A DNA stretch of 64,000 nucleotides from Pyxidicoccus parkwaysis. GTDB lineage: Bacteria > Myxococcota > Myxococcia > Myxococcales > Myxococcaceae. The notes below the pieces were generated by a model. That model was given only the letters and a program-made list of their open reading frames with translations. It had not been told where the DNA came from and did not search any database. A program made the position numbers and the translations under genes. How positions within the stretch are numbered: the first letter of the stretch is position 1; every line of letters begins with the position of its first letter. The stretch is taken from contig NZ_CP071090.1 of NCBI RefSeq assembly GCF_017301735.1, positions 6,252,001-6,316,000 of the forward strand. The letters run 5' to 3'. This document shows positions 50,232 through 59,606 of the stretch, one piece after another.

Positions 50232-51986
50232 GTGACTCCAGACGTCAGCCAACCGAGCGTCGACAAGGCGGCAGTCGCCCAGGTCCTCCGGGACATCGCC
50301 CTCCTCCTGCAGCTCCAGGGCGAGAGCGGCTACCGCGTCCGTGCCTACGACATGGGCGCGGACCGCATCGCCGGGCTGCCGCAGGAATTGGGTCCCCTCG
50401 TCGCCGAGGGCCGCCTGGAGAGCCTGCCGGGAATCGGGCCCGCGCTCGCGGAGAAGATTTCCGAGCTGGTGACCACGGGACGGCTCGGCTACTACGAGGA
50501 GCTCAAGGCGAAGTTCCCCGCCGGCCTGCTGGAGCTGGTGAAGCTGCCGGACATCGGCCCGAAGAAGGTGGCCGTCCTCTGGCGCGAGCTGGACGTGGGC
50601 AGCGTCGAGGACCTGGAGCGCGCGTGCCGCGAGGGCCGCGTGCGCCAGCTCCGCGGCTTCGGCGAGAAGAGCGAGGCGAAGATTCTGGAGGGCATCGCCG
50701 TGTTCCGGCGCGCCCGGGGCGAGCGGAAGCTGCTGGGTGAGGTGATGCCCGTGGCGGAGGCGCTGCTGGAGCAGGTGAAGGCCAGCCCCGGCGTCGTGCG
50801 CGCGAGCCTCGGCGGCAGCGTGCGCCGCCGCGCGGAGACGGTGGCGGACGTGGACATCATCGCCTCCGCGCCGGACCCGGGCCCCGTGCTGGATGCGCTC
50901 GCGAATGCACCGGGCGTGGCCACGGTGCTGGGCAAGGGCGGCAGCAAGTGCTCCGTGCGGATGATTCAGGGGGACTTGCAGGTGGACCTGCGCGTGCTGC
51001 CCGACGAGGACTACGCCACCGCGCTGCACCACTTCACCGGCTCGCGCGCGCATCACATCCGCCTGCGCAACCTGGGCCACGAGCGGGGCCTCAAGATTTC
51101 CGAGTGGGGCGTGCACCGCGAGGACGGCACCAAGGTGACCGTCTCGGACGAGGCCGCGCTCTACTCGCTATTGGACATGCAGTACGTCCCGCCGGAGCTG
51201 CGCGAGGATAACGGCGAGTTCGAGGCCGCGCGCGAGGGGACGCTGCCGCAAGACCTGGTCACGCTCGAGGACGTGCAGGGTGCCGTGCACGCGCACAGCA
51301 CGTGGTCCGACGGGAAGCACTCGCTGGAGGAGATGGCGCGCGCCGCGCAGGCGCTGGGCCTGAAGTACCTCACCGTCACCGAGCACAGCCAGGCGGCCAT
51401 CTACGCGGGCGGCATGAAGGTGGAGGACCTGAAGCGCCAGTGGGACGAAATCGACCGCATCAACGCGGCGATTCCCGAGGTGCGCCTGCTCAAGGGCATC
51501 GAGGTGGACATCCTGGAGGACGGCGCGCTGGACTACCCGGACAGCGTGCTGGAGCAGCTGGAGCTGGTCATCGGCTCCATCCACGTGCGGCACGGCATGG
51601 ACGAGGAGCAGATGACGCGGCGGCTGCTCACCGCACTGGACAACCCGCACCTGCACATCCTCGGGCACCCCACCGGCCGTCTCATCCAGAATCGCGAGCC
51701 GTACCCGGTGCGCATGGAAGAAATCCTCGAGCGCGCCGCCGAGCGCGGCGTGACGATTGAGGTCAACGGCAAGCCGGCGCGGCTGGACATCAAGGCCGAG
51801 TACGTGCGCCAGGCGGTGAAGCTCGGCGTGAGGCTGGTGGTGAGCTGCGATGCGCACCGCCAGGAGGACCTGCGCAACCTGGCCTATGCGGTGGCCACCG
51901 CGCGCCGGGGCTGGGCGCGAAAATCGGACGTTTTGAACACCCTGCCGGCGGACCGCTTCCTCGCCGCGCTGCGCGCCCGCCGGTGA
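50232..51986 (+). CDS. polX: DNA polymerase X with PHP domain
   Basis: 584 residues from GTG 50232. The N-terminal half is a Pol X core with helix-hairpin-helix elements (LPGIGPALAEKISELV, LPDIGPKKVAVLW) and nucleotidyl-transferase region ASLGGSVRRRAETVADVD. The C-terminal half is a PHP phosphoesterase (HSTWSDGKHSLEEMA, YLTVTEHS, LGHPTGR, VSCDAHR). This is the usual bacterial PolX: gap-filling repair with 3'-5' exonuclease or phosphatase activity. It is divergent from the Rieske gene, with a 66-base gap. Confidence 0.95.
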   Translation: MTPDVSQPSVDKAAVAQVLRDIALLLQLQGESGYRVRAYDMGADRIAGLPQELGPLVAEGRLESLPGIGPALAEKISELVTTGRLGYYEELKAKFPAGLLELVKLPDIGPKKVAVLWRELDVGSVEDLERACREGRVRQLRGFGEKSEAKILEGIAVFRRARGERKLLGEVMPVAEALLEQVKASPGVVRASLGGSVRRRAETVADVDIIASAPDPGPVLDALANAPGVATVLGKGGSKCSVRMIQGDLQVDLRVLPDEDYATALHHFTGSRAHHIRLRNLGHERGLKISEWGVHREDGTKVTVSDEAALYSLLDMQYVPPELREDNGEFEAAREGTLPQDLVTLEDVQGAVHAHSTWSDGKHSLEEMARAAQALGLKYLTVTEHSQAAIYAGGMKVEDLKRQWDEIDRINAAIPEVRLLKGIEVDILEDGALDYPDSVLEQLELVIGSIHVRHGMDEEQMTRRLLTALDNPHLHILGHPTGRLIQNREPYPVRMEEILERAAERGVTIEVNGKPARLDIKAEYVRQAVKLGVRLVVSCDAHRQEDLRNLAYAVATARRGWARKSDVLNTLPADRFLAALRARR

Positions 51987-52005
51987 TAGGCTGCGGCGCG
52001 CGCCG

Positions 52006-52629
52006 ATGTCCCGCCTGCCGCCGCTCCTCTTCTGTCTGCTGCTCTTCACCCTCCCCGCCCTCGCGGGCGAGGCCCGTCCCTCGCGCGCGGACCTGCAGCG
52101 GGTGATGGAGCTGCACGCGCGCTCGGTGGTGCGGGTGCGCGGGCCCAAGCAGACGGGCCCCGGCGTCATCGTGGGCTCGGCCGGACAGGTGCTCACCGCG
52201 CTGGGCCCGGTGGGCGAGGAGTTCGTCGGGCTGAATGCCGCCACGGTGGAGCACGACGGCAAGGCGCTGCCCGCCAAGGTGGTGCTGGCCAACGCGGCGC
52301 TCAAGGTAGCGGTGGTGGCCGCGCCGGACGGCACCTACCCGGCCGTGCCGGTGAAGCTGCTGAAGGAAGGCGACAGCCTCGCGGGGCGGTGGGTGGTGGG
52401 CGTGGTGCCCGCGACGAAGGACCAGCCCGCGAAGCCCGTGTCGGCGCAGGCGAGCGGCTCCGCGCCCCTGCCCTTCTTCGATGTGCCCCTGGCCCTGCCT
52501 CCGGGCAGCCCCGTGTTCGACGGGGACGGGCGGCTGGTGGCGGTGGTGGTGCAGCGGCACCGGCGAGGCTGCCGCGTGCTGCCCTTGAGCGAGGTGAAGG
52601 TGCGGCTCGCGTCGGCGGATGGGACATGA
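52006..52629 (+). CDS. Trypsin-like fold protein, catalytic residues apparently lost
   Basis: 207 residues with a signal peptide (LLFCLLLFTLPALAGEA). The pattern GPGVIVGSAGQVLTALGPVG through LKVAVVAAPDG and SPVFDGDGRLVAVVV is that of S1C (DegP/HtrA-like) proteases. The usual GxxH, the DLAVL Asp and the GNSGG Ser are all replaced. It probably acts as a binding or regulatory protein rather than a protease. Its stop overlapped the next gene's ATG before a 56-bp duplication separated them. Confidence 0.7.
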   Translation: MSRLPPLLFCLLLFTLPALAGEARPSRADLQRVMELHARSVVRVRGPKQTGPGVIVGSAGQVLTALGPVGEEFVGLNAATVEHDGKALPAKVVLANAALKVAVVAAPDGTYPAVPVKLLKEGDSLAGRWVVGVVPATKDQPAKPVSAQASGSAPLPFFDVPLALPPGSPVFDGDGRLVAVVVQRHRRGCRVLPLSEVKVRLASADGT

Positions 52630-52726
52630 GTCAGGCAATGGCGACGCCTTGGCGCCCGAGCGCCGTGCAGGCGGATGGGACATGAGTCAGGCAATGGCGA
52701 CGCCTTGGCGCCCGAGCGCCGTGCAG
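52614..52726 (+). repeat. 56-bp perfect tandem duplication spanning the CPBP start
   Basis: Two identical 56-base units in tandem (52614-52669 and 52670-52725, plus one shared base at each end). Each carries an ATG: 52626 and 52682. Because 56 is not a multiple of three, the first ATG leads to a 19-residue peptide (MSQAMATPWRPSAVQADGT) whose TGA overlaps the second ATG. Confidence 0.85.
52641..52685 (+). other. Second half of the coupling mini-ORF (candidate leader peptide)
   Basis: The first repeat's ATG at 52626 opens a 19-codon frame that ends at TGA 52683-52685, overlapping the CPBP start ATG 52682 (ATGA). It could act as a translated leader that hands ribosomes to the CPBP gene. It is a by-product of the duplication, so a peptide function is not claimed. 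Confidence 0.4.
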
Positions 52727-53407
52727 GAAGTGATGGGCCTGTGGGCGCTGGGCTTCCTGGGCATCATCATCGCGTTCCTCCTCTTCGGCGGCACCAGCGT
52801 CCCCAAGCTGGTGGCCACCGTGGGCTTCCTCTACCTGCCGCTCATCCCCATGCGCTGGCGGGACGAGGACTACCGCGACTACGGGCTGTCGCTGCGCGCG
52901 TGGCGCGAGGACGTGCGCCTGTTCCTCGTGCTGGCCGCCATCGTCGGGCCGCTGTTCTTCGTCGCCTTCGCCGGCTTCGCGGAGGTGCTGCCCCACCTGC
53001 CCCGCTCGCTGGCGCGCTTCCTCACGCCCATGGTGGGCGAGCCCCACTTCCAGCTCCGCCTGCCCCCGCGCTTCGGTGAGTGGGTCGTCGACCAGCTCTT
53101 CGTCGTCGCGCTGCCGGAGGAGTTCTTCTACCGGGGCTATGTCCAGGCGCGGCTGCGGGACGCGTGGCCCCAGGGGCGCGTCGTCCTGGGCGGCCGGCTG
53201 GGCCGCGCCTTCTGGGTGACGGCGGTGCTCTTCGCCCTGGGGCACCTGGCCATCTTCCAGGCGTGGCGCCTGTCCGTGTTCTTCCCCGCGCTCCTCTTCG
53301 GCTGGATGCGCGAGCGCACCGGCACCGTCATCGGCTCGTCGCTCTTCCACGCCGCGTGCAACCTCTACGTGCGCGTCCTGGAGGTGTCCTTCTTCGGCGG
53401 GCCGTGA
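52682..53407 (+). CDS. CPBP-family intramembrane glutamic protease
   Basis: 241 residues, taken from ATG 52682 in the second repeat copy because it is in frame and gives MSQAMATPWRPSAVQEVMGL. Several transmembrane helices are visible. The family motifs are EEFFYRGYV (EExxxR), FALGHLAIF and SLFHAACN, so it is a probable Rce1-like CAAX/CPBP protease. The substrate is unknown. It lies after the degenerate S1-like protein in an originally coupled pair. It ends nine bases before the convergent hydrolase gene. Confidence 0.85.
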   Translation: MSQAMATPWRPSAVQEVMGLWALGFLGIIIAFLLFGGTSVPKLVATVGFLYLPLIPMRWRDEDYRDYGLSLRAWREDVRLFLVLAAIVGPLFFVAFAGFAEVLPHLPRSLARFLTPMVGEPHFQLRLPPRFGEWVVDQLFVVALPEEFFYRGYVQARLRDAWPQGRVVLGGRLGRAFWVTAVLFALGHLAIFQAWRLSVFFPALLFGWMRERTGTVIGSSLFHAACNLYVRVLEVSFFGGP

Positions 53408-53416
53408 GGCGGCGCC

Positions 53417-54352
53417 TCAGCTCTTCGCGAAGGCCAGCAGGTCGGCGTTCAGCCGCTCCAGGTGGGTGACGAAGAGGCCGTGCGGCGCGCCCTCGTACAC
53501 CTCCAGCCGCGCGCCGGGGATGAGGCGCGCCGTCTTGCGCCCGGTGAGCTCCAGCGGCGCGGACGCGTCCTTGTCGCCGTGGATGACGAGCGTTGGCAGA
53601 CGGATGCGGGCCAGCTCCGGACGGAAGTCCGTGGACGTCATGGCGCGGTTGCAGTCGATGACGGCCTTCATGGAGCAGCCGCGCATCTGGCTCATGAGCC
53701 ACTCCACCATCGCCTCCGACGTCTCGGGCACGACGAACGGACGGGCGTTGTCCGCGAGCCACCCGGGGAAGTCACGCAGGTAGAAGTGGTTGCGGACGTA
53801 CTCGAAGGTCGCCGCGTCGATGCCATCCGGGTTGTCCGGCGTCTTGAGCAGGAACGGCGTCACCGGCGCGAGGTACACGAGCCGCGCAATCCGGCCGCTG
53901 CCGTGGCGGGACAGGTAGCGGGTCAGCTCGCAGCTCGCTATCGAGTGGGCCACCACCGTGACGTCGCGGAGGTCGAGCGCGTCCAGCACCGCCGCGAGGT
54001 CATCCGCCAGCGTGTCGAAGTCGTAGCCCCGCCCCGGGTCGCTGGAGCGGCCGTGCCCGCGCCTGTCGTAGGCGATGCAGCGCAGGCCCTGCTCGGACAG
54101 CGGCTGCATCTGGTAGGCCCACATCTGCGAGGTGAGCGCCCAGCCGGACAGGAACACCACGGGCCGGCCCGTGCCCCAGTCGCGGTAGTACAGGTCCACG
54201 CCGTCACGCGTGCGGATGATGGAGCCTGACTGCACCCTCCCCTTCGCTTCGCCGGGCCAGCCACCCGAGGCCAGCGGCTCACTGCCCTCGGCCACGAGGC
54301 TCATGCCCACGCTCGCTGCCACCGCCGACTTCAGAAGGTCTCGCCTGTCCAT
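53417..54352 (-). CDS. Alpha/beta-hydrolase with Tat signal
   Basis: 311 residues from ATG 54352. DRRDLLKSAVAASVG is a twin-arginine signal. The domain resembles non-heme haloperoxidase / esterase-type hydrolases (VVFLSGWALTSQMW, IAYDRRGHGRSS). The nucleophile elbow is AHSIA rather than GxSxG, the acid lies in HGDKDASAP and the His in GAPHGLFVTH. The substrate is not predictable. Confidence 0.85.
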   Translation of the reverse strand: MDRRDLLKSAVAASVGMSLVAEGSEPLASGGWPGEAKGRVQSGSIIRTRDGVDLYYRDWGTGRPVVFLSGWALTSQMWAYQMQPLSEQGLRCIAYDRRGHGRSSDPGRGYDFDTLADDLAAVLDALDLRDVTVVAHSIASCELTRYLSRHGSGRIARLVYLAPVTPFLLKTPDNPDGIDAATFEYVRNHFYLRDFPGWLADNARPFVVPETSEAMVEWLMSQMRGCSMKAVIDCNRAMTSTDFRPELARIRLPTLVIHGDKDASAPLELTGRKTARLIPGARLEVYEGAPHGLFVTHLERLNADLLAFAKS

Positions 54353-54729
54353 GATTGCTCTCGCTTTCGAATGGAGCGCGGGAGTCATCCCGCAGGGCCC
54401 AGACGGGCCCGCGCGCTCACGAGAGCAATGTGCGCCGATGGGGTGCGTGCCTCAATTACGCCCGAGGTAATGCGCTTGCGTCCGGCGCCTTTGCCCCCAG
54501 GCCGGCTTCAATCACACGCTGGGTCACAGCCACTTCATCCAGCGGGATTTCCCCAGTCTGGCGAGCGGAGTGATCGAGCAATTCCTGCTCAAACACCCTT
54601 GAAAACCTGAAAACAGCCACGGGACTTCCAGGGTTGTTTCGAACAAGTGAATAATTCGACGCGTAGCGCAACTTTCGCGGTGCGTGCGCGACAATTCAGT
54701 ACCCCCAAGCCGCAGCGAGGCCCCCCGTC
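54353..54729. other. Gene-free leader of the M4 protease gene
   Basis: 377 bases without a convincing gene. The right half is less GC-rich and has an inverted repeat TTGTT-TCG-AACAA (54634-54646), followed by AATAATTCG. This looks like the promoter/operator region for the M4 protease. A short GAGG sits about 10 bases before its ATG. Confidence 0.4.
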
Positions 54730-56850
54730 ATGAGCATCCGCCGAACCGATGGCCCGAAGCCGGTCACCGTCCGCCCCACCACCACCGAGAGCCAGCCGAA
54801 GAACACCGTGAAGGCCGGAGCCGCGAAGCCGCTGGTCGTTCAGGACGGCTTCGGACCGTCGCCTCGCCGCACGGAGCTGGCCCGCGCGGAGCAGACGCTG
54901 ACGCCCGTGCCGCCCAAGCCCGGCCGCCTGCCGCTGGCCAGCAAGGACGCTCAGACCGCCATCCAGACCTCGCTGGCGTACGTCGCCCCGCAGACGAAGT
55001 CCCTCACGAAGCAGCCCGACAGCTTCGTCCCGAAGAACGTCGAGCGCGACGAGCTCGGCATGACGCACGTGCGCCTGGACCGCGTGCACGAGGGCGTGAA
55101 GGTCTTCGGTGAGCAGATCATCTCCCACCTCGACAAGGACGGGAAGGTGACGAGCATCACCGGCGAGACGCCCGACATCCCCGCCGGCCTCGGCAGCGAG
55201 AAGCCCAAGCTGTCGGCGTCGCAGGCCATCGACGCGGCTCGCAAGGAGTTCGGCGCCAAGCCGGACAAGCAGCCCAACGCCGAGCGCGTCATCTACCGGG
55301 ACACCAACGGGCAGTACAAGTCCGCCTACCGCGTGGAGATGGACCAGATTGCCGGCCAGGAGAAGCCGCGCCGCATGAACTACCTGGTGGACGCCAACAC
55401 CGGGAAGGTCCTCAACCGCTACAACGAGATTGACGGCTTCTCCGTCTCGAAGAAGGGCGCCACGGCCGCCGCGACGACGCCCACCACGCCCGAGACGAGC
55501 GCCACCGCCACGCCGAAGGCCACCATCGGCGACCTGGGCACCGTCACCTCCAAGCTGAAGCTGGACGGCGACGTCACCATCGACAAGCTGAAGCTGGACC
55601 TGGACATCAAGCACACGTACCGCGGCGACCTCACCGTCACGCTCACCAGCCCCTCCGGCAAGAGCGCGGTGGTGCACAACCGCACCGGCGGCAGCGCGGA
55701 TGACGTGAAGGGCTCGTTCGACCTCACCGCCTTCGCGGGCGAGAAGGCCAAGGGCGAGTGGACGCTCACCGTGAGCGACAAGGCGCGCGGCGACACGGGC
55801 GTGCTGAACAGCTGGGGCCTGAAGGCCACGGGCAAGCCGCAGACGACGCCGCCCCCCACGCCCACCCCGACTCCCTCGGGCACGGCGGACGACACGTCGA
55901 TGTACAGCGGCAAGGTGGCGCTCAACACGAACAAGAACGCGGACGGCACCTTCAGCCTCCACGACTCCACGCGCGGCAAGGGCGTCGTCACCTACGACGG
56001 CCAGAACAAGGCGCAGGCCAGCGGCACGGTGGACTTCAAGGACAAGAACGACGTCTGGGGCGAGGCCGGTGACGACGCGCGCTCCAAGGCCGCGGTGGAT
56101 GCGCACTACGGCGCGGCCATGACGTACGACATGATCAAGAACGTCCTCGGCCGCGACTCGCTCGACGGCGCGGGCGAGAAGCTCGTCTCGTACGTGCACG
56201 TGGACAAGAACCTGGTCAACGCGTTCTGGGACGGCGAGAAGATGAGCTACGGCGACGGCGACGGGAAGGACGCCGGCCCGCTCACCGCGCTGGACATCGC
56301 CGGTCACGAAATCGCGCACGGCCTCACGGAGCGCACCGCGGGCCTCGTCTACAGCGGCGAGTCCGGCGGCCTCAACGAGGCCATGAGCGACATCATGGGC
56401 GCGGGCGTGGAGTGGTACGCCTCGCAGAAGAACCCCGACGTGAAGTTCAACTGGACGGTGGGCGAGACGGCGTGGACCCCGGGCAACGGCAACGCGGACG
56501 GCCTGCGGTACATGAACGACCCGACGAAGGACGGGTACTCCATCGACAACTACAAGAACTACCCGAAGCAGACGGAGGTCCACGGCTCCAGCGGCATCGC
56601 GAACAACGCGTTCTACCTTCTGGCGAACGGCGGGAAGAACCGCACCTCCGGCCTCGAGGTGAAGGACGGCATCGGCATGGAGAAGGGCTTGAAGATCTAC
56701 TACCGCGCCCTCGCCCACTACATGACGCCGAACACCACCTTCAAGCAGGCGCGTGAGGCCACCATCAAGGCCGCCACTGACCTGTACGGCGCCAACTCGA
56801 CGGAGCTCCAGAAGGTGAAGGACAGCTGGACCGCCGTCGGCGTGAGCTGA
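54730..56850 (+). CDS. M4 (thermolysin) metalloprotease with internal proprotein-convertase P-like domain
   Basis: 706 residues. An FTP/PepSY-type propeptide (about 60-245) is followed by a Thr/Ala linker. A P/homo-B-like domain spans about 265-370 (LKLDLDIKHTYRGDLTVTLT, TGVLNSWGLKATG). A Pro/Thr linker precedes the M4 catalytic domain with GHEIAHGLTE (about 525) and NEAMSD. In most M4 proteins a P-like domain is C-terminal, not between propeptide and catalytic domain. The N-terminus (MSIRRTDGPKPVTVRPTTT) shows no Sec or Tat signal, so the export route is unclear. Confidence 0.9.
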   Translation: MSIRRTDGPKPVTVRPTTTESQPKNTVKAGAAKPLVVQDGFGPSPRRTELARAEQTLTPVPPKPGRLPLASKDAQTAIQTSLAYVAPQTKSLTKQPDSFVPKNVERDELGMTHVRLDRVHEGVKVFGEQIISHLDKDGKVTSITGETPDIPAGLGSEKPKLSASQAIDAARKEFGAKPDKQPNAERVIYRDTNGQYKSAYRVEMDQIAGQEKPRRMNYLVDANTGKVLNRYNEIDGFSVSKKGATAAATTPTTPETSATATPKATIGDLGTVTSKLKLDGDVTIDKLKLDLDIKHTYRGDLTVTLTSPSGKSAVVHNRTGGSADDVKGSFDLTAFAGEKAKGEWTLTVSDKARGDTGVLNSWGLKATGKPQTTPPPTPTPTPSGTADDTSMYSGKVALNTNKNADGTFSLHDSTRGKGVVTYDGQNKAQASGTVDFKDKNDVWGEAGDDARSKAAVDAHYGAAMTYDMIKNVLGRDSLDGAGEKLVSYVHVDKNLVNAFWDGEKMSYGDGDGKDAGPLTALDIAGHEIAHGLTERTAGLVYSGESGGLNEAMSDIMGAGVEWYASQKNPDVKFNWTVGETAWTPGNGNADGLRYMNDPTKDGYSIDNYKNYPKQTEVHGSSGIANNAFYLLANGGKNRTSGLEVKDGIGMEKGLKIYYRALAHYMTPNTTFKQAREATIKAATDLYGANSTELQKVKDSWTAVGVS

Positions 56851-56905
56851 CGCACCGCCGTTTGCTTCAACGGCTCCGGAGCAGCGTGGCTCCGGAGCCG
56901 GCGTC

Positions 56906-57226
56906 TCAACGCGCCGGAGGAGGCAGGCCCGCGTCGGAGGGCAGTCCCTCGGTGAGAACCATCATCGTGTGAGCGCTGGACTGGCGCAGCGCCTTGGCGG
57001 GCGCGTACTCCGGCGAGCTCCACCAGGCGCGGGCCTGCTCCATGTTGGGGAACTCCAGGATGACGAAGCGCGGAGGCTGCCAGGTGCCTTCGAGGATTTC
57101 CGTCGCCCCTCCCCGCACGAGGTAGCGCCCGCCGTACTTCGCAATCGACGGCGGGCCGAGCTGCTTGTAGCGCTCGTAGGTCTGCGCATCGTGCACCGCG
57201 ATCTGCACCACCACGTAGGCCGGCAT
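56906..57226 (-). CDS. DUF1330-family protein
   Basis: 106 residues. The dimeric alpha-beta barrel family DUF1330 is recognised from AYVVVQIAVHDAQTYERYK, GGRYLVRGG, RFVILEFPNMEQARAWW and SPEYAPAKALRQ. The function of the family is unknown. It lies 20 bases after the GltJ-like gene and is probably co-transcribed with it. Confidence 0.9.
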   Translation of the reverse strand: MPAYVVVQIAVHDAQTYERYKQLGPPSIAKYGGRYLVRGGATEILEGTWQPPRFVILEFPNMEQARAWWSSPEYAPAKALRQSSAHTMMVLTEGLPSDAGLPPPAR

Positions 57227-57246
57227 TCAGGCTCCTCGGGGTCTGG

Positions 57247-59352
57247 CTAGAACACGAACGGGAAGCGCACGGGACCGCCCTGCTCCTGGTGCCGGGAGAA
57301 GTTCCACGCGCGCACCTTGTCCTCGATGCAGAAGGCGAGCGAGGTGCCCTTCACGGACGCGGTCTCGGTGGAGACATCCGTGACGCGGCCGCTCGGGAGG
57401 ATGGTCCAGCGCACCACCACCCGGCGCGGAGGCTTCTCGCCCACGGCACACGAGGCGATGTCCGCCTTGTTCGCGGCGACCACCTCGTAGATGTCGGTCT
57501 CCGGGAGAATCTCGCGCGGCGTCGTCGGGTCTGGCGGCACGTAGACGATGCGCCCCGCGGGGCCGCTCGAGGCTGGGGGCTCCAGCAACTCACGCTCGTA
57601 GTCCTCGTCCGGGCCCGTGTCCGACTTGGGCTCCGCCTTCGCGGCGGCGGCATTCGGGTCCGTCTTGCCCGCCACGCCCCCCACGGGCGACTCCGCCGGG
57701 CGCTTCGCGAGCGCGGAGCCGGCCGCGGCCTGCTGGCCCCCCTGCGCTCGAGAGGGATAGCTGCCCGTCGGCAGCGGCGAGGACAGCACCGAGTTCGGCG
57801 CATGGTCGACGTCATCCACGTCGTCACTGCGCGTGCCCTTCAGCATGGGCACGCTTCCACCCCGGTCGATTCCGACGGTGCCCAGCGGTGCTGCGTGCGA
57901 GGAGCTCGCGCCGGCCGCTCCGTAGGACGGGGACGCTCCCGAGGTCCCCGAGGCGGCCGTGGCCGCGACACCCACGCGGGCGGGCTCCGACGGAGTCGTG
58001 GCACCGGGCAGCGCGGTGGAAGGACTGGCAACGCTCCCCGAGCCGGCCACAGGTTGCGCGGCACTGGGGGCCGTGCCTGGAGCCTCGCTCGGAGGCTCCG
58101 CGGCAGCCACGGGAGCAGCCGTGCTGGCCGCGGAGGCCGCGCTTCCTGAACCAGCCGTCGCGGAGGAGTCCACGGCGGGAGCTTCCTCCTGGAAGCCCAT
58201 CCGTGCCCCGAGCCCACGGACACCCGCGTTTCCGAGCAGGCCCATGGCCACGGCGACCGTCAGGCCGCCCACGACTCCGCCTCCGGCCACGAGCCACAGG
58301 GCGCCACGCCGACGCGAGCGCGCACGGCCTGACTTCGGTTCCTCCGTGAGCACGGCGTGCGTGCCCGCCGGGTCCACGGAGATGCTCGCCTCCGTGTTGA
58401 GGCCGGAGGACTGCATCTGCGCGCCGGCGAAGCCACCATCGTGTGATGGCGGTGCCACGGGAACCTGCTGTTCCACGGTGCTCGCCGCGGCAATGCCAGC
58501 CGTCTGGGACTGCAGCGCCGCAGGGCCTTGCACTCCCGCGTCAGGGCCTGCGCCGACCGCGCCAGAGCCCTGCATCGCAGCAGAGCCGCCTCCCACCGTC
58601 GCGACGCCTACCGGTACCGAAGGAGCTACGTGCGAAGGCGACGCAACACCCATCGCCCCCGAAGGAACGACGTGCGAAGGCGACACCGGCACGCCCACCG
58701 GCGCCATGGGGCTCACGCGCGAAGGCGACGCCGCGACACCCACCGGACCGGCAGAAGCAACAGGCGCGGACGCGCCCTCACTCGCGAAGGCACCCTCGGC
58801 GATGGCGCGCAGGGCGTCGGCACCCCTCAACCCGGGACGGGGCTGCTGGACGCTGGCCTCCCCGGGCAGGTCCACCGTCGGCGCCTTCTCCTCCGGACGC
58901 GGAACGACGGTCCCCGCCAGCTCCGGCACCTGCGACAGCGGCAGCCACTCGCTGAAGCCCTCGCGCCAGCAGAGCGAATCCGGCCCCAGCTCGCCCTTCG
59001 CCCAGAAGCCCTTCAGCGCCGCGGCCTCATGCGGCCCCGAGGCCTGTCCGCCGAGCGCGACGTACCACGCGTAGCTCGGCGCCTCCTGGGGCGGCGGCTG
59101 CGGCTCGGGCATCGCGGACACGCGCGGGCGTCCACGGTGCAGCCGCTCCGACATCATCTCGCCGCGCGAGCGCGACTGCGCCGAGGGCTCGGCGACGCGG
59201 CGCTTGTCCGTGCGCAGCTTGCTGACGATGGCATCCAGCTCCGCGTCGGCAACGCCGTCCAACACGGGCGAGGAGTCGGTGTCCGGCTCCTCCGAGCGGC
59301 CTTCCCGGGAGCCGCCCGGTTTGGCGCTCCCATCGCCTGAGTTGCCCACCAT
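57247..59352 (-). CDS. AgmX/GltJ-like protein with GYF-type and TonB-like domains
   Basis: 701 residues. A short N-terminal region precedes a GYF-type domain (about 90-145: YAWYVALGGQASGPHEAAAL, LCWREGFSEWLPL). A long Ala/Pro/Val/Ser-rich linker follows, then a single transmembrane helix (LWLVAGGGVVGGLTVAVAMG). A low-complexity periplasmic stretch leads to the AgmX/PglI C-terminal domain (ETDIYEVVAANKADIASC, RRVVVRWTILPSGRVTDV, FCIEDKVRAWNF). GltJ of the Myxococcus gliding machinery has this layout. A paralogue with another task is possible. Confidence 0.85.
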   Translation of the reverse strand: MVGNSGDGSAKPGGSREGRSEEPDTDSSPVLDGVADAELDAIVSKLRTDKRRVAEPSAQSRSRGEMMSERLHRGRPRVSAMPEPQPPPQEAPSYAWYVALGGQASGPHEAAALKGFWAKGELGPDSLCWREGFSEWLPLSQVPELAGTVVPRPEEKAPTVDLPGEASVQQPRPGLRGADALRAIAEGAFASEGASAPVASAGPVGVAASPSRVSPMAPVGVPVSPSHVVPSGAMGVASPSHVAPSVPVGVATVGGGSAAMQGSGAVGAGPDAGVQGPAALQSQTAGIAAASTVEQQVPVAPPSHDGGFAGAQMQSSGLNTEASISVDPAGTHAVLTEEPKSGRARSRRRGALWLVAGGGVVGGLTVAVAMGLLGNAGVRGLGARMGFQEEAPAVDSSATAGSGSAASAASTAAPVAAAEPPSEAPGTAPSAAQPVAGSGSVASPSTALPGATTPSEPARVGVAATAASGTSGASPSYGAAGASSSHAAPLGTVGIDRGGSVPMLKGTRSDDVDDVDHAPNSVLSSPLPTGSYPSRAQGGQQAAAGSALAKRPAESPVGGVAGKTDPNAAAAKAEPKSDTGPDEDYERELLEPPASSGPAGRIVYVPPDPTTPREILPETDIYEVVAANKADIASCAVGEKPPRRVVVRWTILPSGRVTDVSTETASVKGTSLAFCIEDKVRAWNFSRHQEQGGPVRFPFVF

Positions 59353-59528
59353 GCACCGGCTCCTTGCCAGAACCCCGAATGACGACCCGCTCCTCCACCC
59401 TCTGACTCCCCAATGGAATGCCCGCGAGCGGATTCGTCAACGGAGAGCGACTGCGCGAAGGTGGACGAGGTCCCCACTCTAATCGGAGCCCTGACGAAAA
59501 TATCCGTCCCTGTTCCGGTGACCTCCTC

Positions 59529-59555
59529 CCACTGTGCGGCGGCCGCCCACAGTGG
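59529..59555. promoter_or_regulatory. Long palindrome upstream of the GltJ-like gene
   Basis: 8-base arms CCACTGTG / CACAGTGG enclose a self-complementary GGCGGCCGCC. It may be an operator or a hairpin. It lies 176 bases before the GltJ-like start. Confidence 0.4.
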
Positions 59556-59606
59556 CCCTGTCACGCCTCCAGCGGAACAAGGCGCTCGGTCCACCATGCG
59601 ACACCC

